Shown one piece after another: positions 28,852 to 33,651 of a stretch of DNA of 33,651 bases. Below the pieces are notes generated by a model. That model had not been told where the DNA came from. It worked only from the letters and a program-made list of their open reading frames with translations, and did no database searches. The position numbers and the translations under genes are program-made. The DNA comes from Rugosimonospora sp036494675 (lineage in GTDB: Bacteria; Actinomycetota; Actinomycetes; Mycobacteriales; Micromonosporaceae), in the NCBI GenBank assembly GCA_036494675.1, contig DASXOA010000127.1:1-33651 (forward strand), given 5' to 3'. The stretch's first letter is position 1, and the number at the start of each line of letters is the position of its first letter.

Positions 28852-30087
28852 ATGGCTGAAGACACGCGGCCCAGTACCGGACGGCTCACTCGCCGGTCGC
28901 TGCTCGCTGCCGGAATGCTCGGTACCGTCGCCACGGCGATCGCGGCCTGCGGCGACGACGGCGGCGTGATGGCCGGCTCGGCTCCCCCGCCACGGGGCGC
29001 CGACCTGGTCATCGGAGCCTGCCTCGACATCACGGGGAGCGGCGCCACGGTCGGCGTCGCCCAGCAGCGGGGCCTTCAGATCGCGCTGGACCGGATCAAC
29101 CAGTCCGGTGTCACGGTCGGCAACACCACGCGCCAGGTCCGGCTGCTGCTCAAGGACATCGGGAGCGACGCGGGCACGGCGGTCGCCACCGCCAAACAGA
29201 TGATCACTGCCGACCAGGTCGTCGGGCTGATCGTCGGTGGCTCGGCGGCAACCACGAGCGCGATCGCACCGGTGGCCGAACAGGCCGGCGTACCGATGAT
29301 GGCCACTGGCTTCGCCGACGACATCGTGACGCCGGTACTCGCGCGGCGCTTCGTCTTCAAGCTCGGGCCGAACGCGTCCGACGTCGCGACGATACTGATG
29401 GGCAGCCTCACCACCACCCCCGCCAAGCGGATCGCCATCCTCGCGACCACCGACGACCACGGGGATTCCGGGCTGGCGGCGATGCACACGGCGATCGACA
29501 CGACCACCAACGGCCTGTCCACGGTCGCCACCGTACGGTTGCCCGTCGGTGTCTCGGACTACTCCGGGCAGGCGAAACAGATCGTCGCGGCGAGCCCCGA
29601 TGCCGTCGTCATCTGGAGCATGGCGCCCGCGGCCGGCCTGGCCGCCCGCGCTCTGGCAGCGGCCGGGTACCACGGTCGGTTGTTCTTCGACTCCGGAGCG
29701 GCTTCCGAGGACACGCTGTCCGCGGCCAACCGGGCGGCCACCCTGAACGGCATCCTGGTGGCACCGTCGATCCTGGCCGGCGTCCCGCTCGCCGTCACCA
29801 CGCCCGAGGCGGTTGCTCAACAGAACTACTTCGAGCAGTACACCCGCCTCTTCGGCGCCTTCTCCGGCCTGTCCATCTACGGCGCGGACGCGCTGGACGT
29901 GCTGACCAGCGCGGTGAGCCGGGCGGCGAGTACCAACCATTTGAAGATCCGCAATGGCCTGGAGTCCATCCCGTTCGACGGTCTGGCCGGCGAGTACAAG
30001 TTCCAGACCATCGCGCACGGCGGCCTGCAGGACGACTCACTGCAACTGTTCGAGATCGAGCAGAGCGGCTGGGTCCAGCTCACCTGA
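28852..30087 (+). CDS. ABC-type branched-chain amino acid-like substrate-binding lipoprotein
   Basis: 411 residues. The N-terminus has a twin-arginine segment (TRRSLLAAG, Arg14-Arg15), a hydrophobic stretch and a lipobox with Cys33 in AIAAC, so it is probably a Tat-exported lipoprotein. The mature part is a type I periplasmic-binding fold like LivJ: ADLVIGACLDITGSGATVGVAQQRGLQIALDRIN, VVGLIVGGSAATTSAIAPVAEQAGVPMM, FVFKLGPNASD, AVVIWSMAPAAGLAARAL, SIYGADALDVLTSAV. The ligand may be an amino acid or small organic acid. No permease or ATPase genes are adjacent; its neighbours are the 941-residue protein and the convergent conservon operon. Start ATG 28852 follows GCGAGG. The same frame is open back through 28718-28851, an unusually AT-rich 134-bp stretch with TTGAAC at 28784 that may hold the promoter. 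Confidence 0.9.
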   Translation: MAEDTRPSTGRLTRRSLLAAGMLGTVATAIAACGDDGGVMAGSAPPPRGADLVIGACLDITGSGATVGVAQQRGLQIALDRINQSGVTVGNTTRQVRLLLKDIGSDAGTAVATAKQMITADQVVGLIVGGSAATTSAIAPVAEQAGVPMMATGFADDIVTPVLARRFVFKLGPNASDVATILMGSLTTTPAKRIAILATTDDHGDSGLAAMHTAIDTTTNGLSTVATVRLPVGVSDYSGQAKQIVAASPDAVVIWSMAPAAGLAARALAAAGYHGRLFFDSGAASEDTLSAANRAATLNGILVAPSILAGVPLAVTTPEAVAQQNYFEQYTRLFGAFSGLSIYGADALDVLTSAVSRAASTNHLKIRNGLESIPFDGLAGEYKFQTIAHGGLQDDSLQLFEIEQSGWVQLT

Positions 30088-30100
30088 CCGGCCGCCGGCC

Positions 30101-30166
30101 GCACCGCGAGTCAGCACCGCGAGTCGCTAGCCGGCACCGCGAGTCACGAGTCAGCACCGCGGGTCG
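30101..30166. repeat. 13-bp direct repeats, four copies
   Basis: GCACCGCGAGTCA-type units start at 30101, 30114, 30134 and 30154. The first two are adjacent, the others separated by 7 bp, and the copies differ at one or two bases. An extra partial unit (CGAGTCA) lies at 30147. They begin 14 bp past the stop of the substrate-binding protein. Confidence 0.75.
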
Positions 30167-30175
30167 CGGACCCGC
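30159..30175 (+). terminator. Short hairpin after the substrate-binding protein gene
   Basis: GCGGGTC and GACCCGC arms form a perfect 7-bp stem around a 3-nt loop, about 70 bp past the stop. No U tract follows, so termination is plausible but not certain. Confidence 0.4.
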
Positions 30176-30375
30176 ACCGGGCGGCGGTGGCCCCGCCCGG
30201 AGGCGCAGGCTGTAGCGCTGCTCGCCCTCGACAGGCCGGCGCGCACATCACCGCTCAGCGATGCGGACGGACCTGCCCGCCACTCATGCGACCCCACCCG
30301 GTTGCCGCGCCCGACGCGCAATGCGGGCCTGCCGCCCGTTTCCGGGGGCAGACCCGCCAAGGCCAGGTCGGGTGC

Positions 30376-30399
30376 GCGGGCGCCCCGGGGCGAGCCCGC
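30376..30399 (-). terminator. Possible terminator of the conservon operon
   Basis: GCGGGC...GCCCGC arms with inner GCCCC/GGGGC pairing and a 2-nt bulge form a very stable hairpin 38 bp past the cvnD stop. It has no U tract and could work in both directions. Confidence 0.4.
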
Positions 30400-30436
30400 G
30401 ATGCGCGGGAGCCCAGGGCCAGCCGGGTACGCCCGC

Positions 30437-31045
30437 TCAGGCGGGCGCGCCCGCCCGCTGGCGACGCATGGTCAGCACGTACTCGACCAGGGAGATGAGT
30501 ACCTGCTTGGTCGACTCCCGGCTCCGCGCGTCACACGAGACGACCGGAACGTCCGGGGCCACCGCGAGCGCGTCACGGACGTCCTGTGCGGAGTGGTACT
30601 GCATCCCGTCGAAGCAGTTGATCGCCACGAGGTACGGCAGCCGACGGTGCTCGAAGAAGTCGATCGCGGCGAAGCAGTCCGCCAGCCGCCTGGTGTCGAC
30701 CATGACCACCGCACCGATGGCGCCGCGGACCAGTTCATCCCACATGAACCAGAACCGCGTCTGCCCCGGGGTACCGAACAGGTACAGGATGAGATCCCGG
30801 TCGATCGAAATCCGACCGAAGTCCATCGCGACCGTGGTCGTCACCTTCCCCGGCACCTGCCGGGTGTCATCGACGCCCTCGCCCGCAGACGTCATGATCG
30901 CCTCGGTCGTTAGCGGCGTGATCTCCGAGACAGAGCCTACGAGCGTGGTCTTGCCCACACCGAATCCACCGGCGATGACAATCTTCGCCGACGTCACCCG
31001 GCCCGCGGTCGGGCGGTTCGCCATGTCAGAGCCTGCGAAGTCCAC
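30437..31045 (-). CDS. cvnD: Conservon GTPase CvnD (MglA/Ras-like)
   Basis: A 202-residue small GTPase. Seen: G1 loop GGFGVGKTT (residues 26-34), a switch region with TTEAIMTSAG, G3 as LFGTPGQTRFWFMW, a G4 equivalent AINCFDG and a C-terminal SCDARSRESTK. These are hallmarks of CvnD proteins, which act as output partners of conservon sensor kinases. GTG 31045 is chosen because GGAGAGGG lies just upstream and MDFAGSD matches the family N-terminus; it overlaps the DUF742 gene by 20 nt. ATG 31024 is the alternative. It is the last gene of cvnA-B-C-D. Confidence 0.93.
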   Translation of the reverse strand: MDFAGSDMANRPTAGRVTSAKIVIAGGFGVGKTTLVGSVSEITPLTTEAIMTSAGEGVDDTRQVPGKVTTTVAMDFGRISIDRDLILYLFGTPGQTRFWFMWDELVRGAIGAVVMVDTRRLADCFAAIDFFEHRRLPYLVAINCFDGMQYHSAQDVRDALAVAPDVPVVSCDARSRESTKQVLISLVEYVLTMRRQRAGAPA

Positions 31046-31406
31046 TCAGCACCCTCTCCAGCAGTTCTGTGCCCACCGAGTCGTTGCTGTCGAAGGAGGT
31101 GGGCTCATACACCGCGACCATGCCCTCGGCGGCCATGTCGGCGATAAGAACCCGGGCCACCCCGAGCGGCAGCTGCATCCGTGCGGCGATCTCAGCGAGC
31201 GACTGCAGCCGGCCATCACACAACGAGGCGATGTACTGCTGCTCGCGCCCATGGCCGGTGCCGTCGCGCGCAACCGCGCTACGACCCCGGGCGGTGGTCT
31301 CAACGAGCGCTTCGAGCGCGATGTCCAGCCGTGGCCGGGTGCGCCCGCGGGTGACGGCATACGGTCGCACCAGTGCGCCAGTAGGCTCGTCGCGTTCGGC
31401 CACCAT
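31026..31406 (-). CDS. cvnC: Conservon DUF742 protein CvnC
   Basis: 126 residues. The N-terminal VRPYAVTRGRTRP (from residue 13) is the DUF742 signature, and the remainder is a winged-helix-like domain (LQSLAEIAARMQLPLGVARVLIADMAAEGMVAVYEP). Such proteins are thought to link the roadblock protein to output in conservons; the exact role is unresolved. Start ATG 31406 follows GAGGGGG about 9 nt upstream. The open frame continues to 31457 but that part lacks conserved sequence. The 64-bp gap after cvnB is unusually wide for this operon type and contains an A/T run and a CACCGGTG palindrome. The 3' end overlaps cvnD. Confidence 0.9.
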   Translation of the reverse strand: MVAERDEPTGALVRPYAVTRGRTRPRLDIALEALVETTARGRSAVARDGTGHGREQQYIASLCDGRLQSLAEIAARMQLPLGVARVLIADMAAEGMVAVYEPTSFDSNDSVGTELLERVLSGLRRL

Positions 31407-31470
31407 CGCCGTCACCCCCTCTTTCCTTCCCTCAACCGCAAAAAACGTTCCGGCCAAAACTCACCGGTGC

Positions 31471-31875
31471 TCAACCCAGCATGCCGGCCGCGGCCCTCGG
31501 CAACGGGGTCAGCGCGTCGCCGACCCGGTCGACCAGCAGTGCCATTTCGTAGCCGACCTGGCCGACGTCGCAACTACGGGCCGCGAGTACCGCGAACGAG
31601 GAGCCGTCCGAGATGGACATCAGGAACAGGAAGCCATTGTCCATCTCCACGACAGTCTGGAGCACCGCACCGCCCTCGAAGCAGCGGGATGCGCCCTGAG
31701 TCAGGCTGACCAGACCCGAGGCGATGGCCGAAAGTTGGTCGGCCCGGTCCCTTGGTAGGTCACGCGACGAAGCCAGGAGCAGACCGTCAGCCGAGACGGC
31801 GATCGCGTGTGCGACGCCTGGTACCCGATCGGCGAAGTTGGCGAGCAACCAGCCGAGATCCTGCGTAGTTGTCAT
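31471..31875 (-). CDS. cvnB: Roadblock/LC7-domain protein CvnB
   Basis: A 134-residue roadblock/LC7 protein (DLGWLLANFADRVPGVAHAIAVSADGLLLASSRDLPRDRADQLSAIASGLVSLTQGASRCF...VLQTVVEMDNGFLFLMSISDGSSFAVLA), the usual small partner of conservon kinases and their GTPase. Start ATG 31875 overlaps the histidine kinase stop as ATGA (4 bp), showing translational coupling. The length and lack of signal or membrane segments are normal. Confidence 0.95.
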   Translation of the reverse strand: MTTTQDLGWLLANFADRVPGVAHAIAVSADGLLLASSRDLPRDRADQLSAIASGLVSLTQGASRCFEGGAVLQTVVEMDNGFLFLMSISDGSSFAVLAARSCDVGQVGYEMALLVDRVGDALTPLPRAAAGMLG

Positions 31876-33651
31876 GCTTCCTGCTCCCTGCCAGCCTGCG
31901 AGGAATTCCCGGCCGTCGTGCTCGACTCCGGGGTCTTGTCGTCGCCGCCCCGGGTACGACCCCGTTGGACGCCGCGGTGATAAGCCGAGAGAAGCCCTCG
32001 TACCTGCTCTGGCGAACGCCGGTTGGCATTCGTCGTGCTCTTTTCCACCCCACCTGGTACCAGTTGGGCCATGGGCACCCGCTTGGGCAGCCCCGCGTCG
32101 GTCAGTCCGGTGACCGCCGGCTCCGCCGCCGCCGAAGCCGCGACCCAGCCGTCATCTGCGGCCGAACGCCAAGCCTCTTCGGGCGCGGCCTCCCGCTCGG
32201 ACCCCCGCTCGGACGGTGTCGCAGGACTTCCCACGCCACCATTGTCCGCCGTGCGGGCCGGGCCTGCCGCGGCAGGTGCGCCGCTGACCGGCGCCACCGC
32301 CGGCGCCGGTGTTTCCTGGACCCTGGAATCGGGCTGTGATGCCGCCACCGGCGGGCCGGAGCCGGGCCCACCGAAGGGATCGGACGACCCGCCGTTGCCG
32401 TTGCCACTGTCGCGGCTACGGAACCAGGCGGACTCCAACTCCCGGAAGATAGGCAGCTCCATCGTCTCGTCGGGGTGGCCGACGACCGGTCGGGCCGGGG
32501 CTGGCCCGGAGGGGGTTGTCGAGGCCGCCGGCGCCGGGGTGGCCAGCGAAGGCGACGTGTACCCGGCCGGGACCACCGGCTGGTTGCCGGTCGGGCTGGA
32601 CACGATCCGGGTCGCACCGCTCTGCGCGTTCCAGTCCGGCTGCTGCCGGGGGGATTCTTCCTCGATACGTATCCGGGGGATCTCGGACGTGATGTCCAGC
32701 GCGGCCGAGAACTCCTCCGGTACGGCCGGGGCGCCGGACTGATCGTCCGAGTCCGGACCGCCCGGCTCGTTCCCCGACGAGTACGCGGGGACCGGCGGCC
32801 AGGCCGGAGGCGGCGGGGTGCCGGGCTGCGGTGCCGGAACCGCGGGAGTCGCGACGGTGCGCTCCTCGACCACGTCGGCATCGATCGCGTCGATCACCAG
32901 GTCGGGTGGGGTCCGTGGACCGGCCGGTCCGGTGGCCCACGCCTCCGGGGAGGACGGCATCTGGCGCGGGATCCGGGGTCCCGGCTCCTCGGCCAGCTCA
33001 CCGTCGACCGGACGGGGCTCGGTCGCACGGCGCTGCGGCAGCGGGTCGCCCGGACTCCTGCCCGAAGGGCCGGGGCCGGGTGTGGGGATCGGCCCGCTCG
33101 GCGCGCCGCTGGTCGGCCGGTTCTCGGTCGGCCTCGGTACGGGCGGGTACGGGTCGCTGCCGTTGAGCCCACCGGGACCGCGGCTGCCGTTGATCCCGTT
33201 GATGCCATTGATGCCGTTGGCTGTACCGGCGCCGGTCAGGTCGGACCAGGCCGGCATGTTCGTGCCGCCAGCCGGCGAACCGCTGGGGGCCGGTGTGCCG
33301 GGCACGCCGCCGTTGTGCGGACCGGAACTGAACCGGCCCGGCCCGGCGCCGAAGCCGCCCGCGCCACCGCCGAAACCTCCGGTGCTCGGGCCGCCGAGAC
33401 CGGACCCGGCCCCGCTGGGCGTACGCGGGTCGACCAGGCCGCTCTCCCGCGCCTGCGGTTCGGTGACCGGGGAAGGGGGTGGGGGTGGCTGGTTGTTGGC
33501 GGGGGGCCCGACCAGCGGTGCGTCCCGGGTGACGGGCGGCGGCCCGGCGTTCGGCCCGCGGCCGGCGAGCGCCCGGGGGACCAGTACCGCGGTCGGCAGC
33601 AGCACGTCCGCGATCGTTCCGCGCTCGTTGGCCGGACGGAGCTCGACCTTG
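31872..33651 (-). CDS. cvnA: Conservon sensor histidine kinase CvnA, C-terminal part (5' end beyond right edge)
   Basis: The frame is open to the right edge, so the sensor, HisKA-like and most of the HATPase domain are missing. The first visible residues (KVELRPANERGTIADVLLP) look like the last strand of an HATPase domain. They are followed by a disordered Pro/Gly/Ala-rich tail of about 540 residues, with a repeated NGI unit near 33186-33222. At the end comes the module shared with the 941-residue protein: MELPIFRELESAWF, WRSAADDGWVAASAAAEP, LPKRVPMAQLVPG and YHRGVQRGR. It would autophosphorylate and signal through CvnB-D. A GTG at 33605 lies inside the frame and is not a real start. The stop overlaps cvnB by 4 bp. 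Confidence 0.9.
   Translation of the reverse strand, partial: KVELRPANERGTIADVLLPTAVLVPRALAGRGPNAGPPPVTRDAPLVGPPANNQPPPPPSPVTEPQARESGLVDPRTPSGAGSGLGGPSTGGFGGGAGGFGAGPGRFSSGPHNGGVPGTPAPSGSPAGGTNMPAWSDLTGAGTANGINGINGINGSRGPGGLNGSDPYPPVPRPTENRPTSGAPSGPIPTPGPGPSGRSPGDPLPQRRATEPRPVDGELAEEPGPRIPRQMPSSPEAWATGPAGPRTPPDLVIDAIDADVVEERTVATPAVPAPQPGTPPPPAWPPVPAYSSGNEPGGPDSDDQSGAPAVPEEFSAALDITSEIPRIRIEEESPRQQPDWNAQSGATRIVSSPTGNQPVVPAGYTSPSLATPAPAASTTPSGPAPARPVVGHPDETMELPIFRELESAWFRSRDSGNGNGGSSDPFGGPGSGPPVAASQPDSRVQETPAPAVAPVSGAPAAAGPARTADNGGVGSPATPSERGSEREAAPEEAWRSAADDGWVAASAAAEPAVTGLTDAGLPKRVPMAQLVPGGVEKSTTNANRRSPEQVRGLLSAYHRGVQRGRTRGGDDKTPESSTTAGNSSQAGREQEA
31960..32462 (-). other. C-terminal module shared with the 941-residue protein (copy 2)
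   Basis: In the kinase tail: LPIF-x4-SAWF (32421-32462), then W-x2-AADDGW-x-AASAAAEP (about 32117-32178), then LPKRVPMAQLVPG (about 32055-32095), then YHRGVQRGR (about 31960-31990). The order and key residues match copy 1 at 28280-28570, with a longer linker between the first two motifs. Confidence 0.75.

Larger units (their letters stand above)
30088..30436. other. Noncoding stretch between convergent SBP and conservon operons
   Basis: This 349-bp stretch has no supported gene. It holds four copies of a 13-bp direct repeat (30101-30166), a 7-bp perfect hairpin (30159-30175) and a second larger hairpin (30376-30399). Open frames here have no recognisable protein and the region is extremely GC-rich, so they look like chance frames. 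No tRNA or riboswitch is recognised. Confidence 0.5.

Noticed and set aside
30187..30498. Plus-strand frame of about 100 codons after the substrate-binding protein
   Set aside because: Arg/Ala/Gly-rich, no motif, overlaps cvnD antisense and lies in a hairpin-rich intergenic stretch.

Overview
The window is very GC-rich, densely packed actinomycete chromosome. The gene set points to a Micromonosporaceae-like organism: an acyl-CoA carboxylase epsilon subunit, a PknB-type kinase pair, a conservon-type histidine kinase/roadblock/DUF742/GTPase operon, and a very acidic protein of the kind usually labelled 'primosomal protein' in that family. This placement is inference from gene content. I see no insertion sequence, prophage, tRNA, rRNA or CRISPR array. 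Both ends cut through genes: a Ser/Thr kinase on the left and a histidine kinase on the right.

Layout. 1-2141 (-): kinase domain plus a long low-complexity tail running off the left edge. 2183-3201 (+): accE, a 23-bp tandem repeat copied from its end, and maf. 3223-5586 (-): padR followed by a two-gene drug-type ABC exporter, with a palindromic operator inside the exporter promoter and another at the padR promoter. 5717-7462 (+): biotin carboxylase/BCCP subunit. 7486-8876 (-): an editing-domain-less threonyl-tRNA synthetase behind a leader peptide with three Thr codons and a terminator. 8918-16758: lpdA-like flavoprotein, gamma-glutamylcyclotransferase-like protein, SCO6745-like protein, coiled-coil protein, metallo-beta-lactamase-fold hydrolase, M20 amidohydrolase and an acyl-CoA mutase subunit. 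16986-20641 (+): second, membrane-anchored kinase and a phosphohexomutase. 20648-24743: upp diverging from deoC, then a full-length aldehyde dehydrogenase and a catalytically incomplete one. 24856-28717 (+): acidic protein and a 941-residue Pro-rich protein. 28852-30087 (+): an orphan substrate-binding lipoprotein. 30437-33651 (-): conservon operon.

How the genes fit together. The carboxylase subunits (AccE, biotin carboxylase/BCCP) and the mutase belong to propionyl/methylmalonyl-CoA chemistry, although no carboxyltransferase subunit is in the window. upp, deoC, the phosphohexomutase and the aldehyde dehydrogenases fit nucleoside and deoxyribose salvage. The right third looks like signalling.

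Three observations stand out. First, the ThrRS-like gene carries what reads as a complete ribosome-mediated attenuator: a 19-residue leader peptide with three consecutive Thr codons, a pause hairpin, a competing antiterminator and a 12-bp terminator with a U tract. Second, the 941-residue protein and the conservon histidine kinase end in the same three-motif C-terminal module, linking two otherwise unrelated proteins. Third, many genes have a TAnnnT-type -10 hexamer 6-7 nt upstream of the start codon, so leaderless transcription appears to be the rule here and helps fix several starts.
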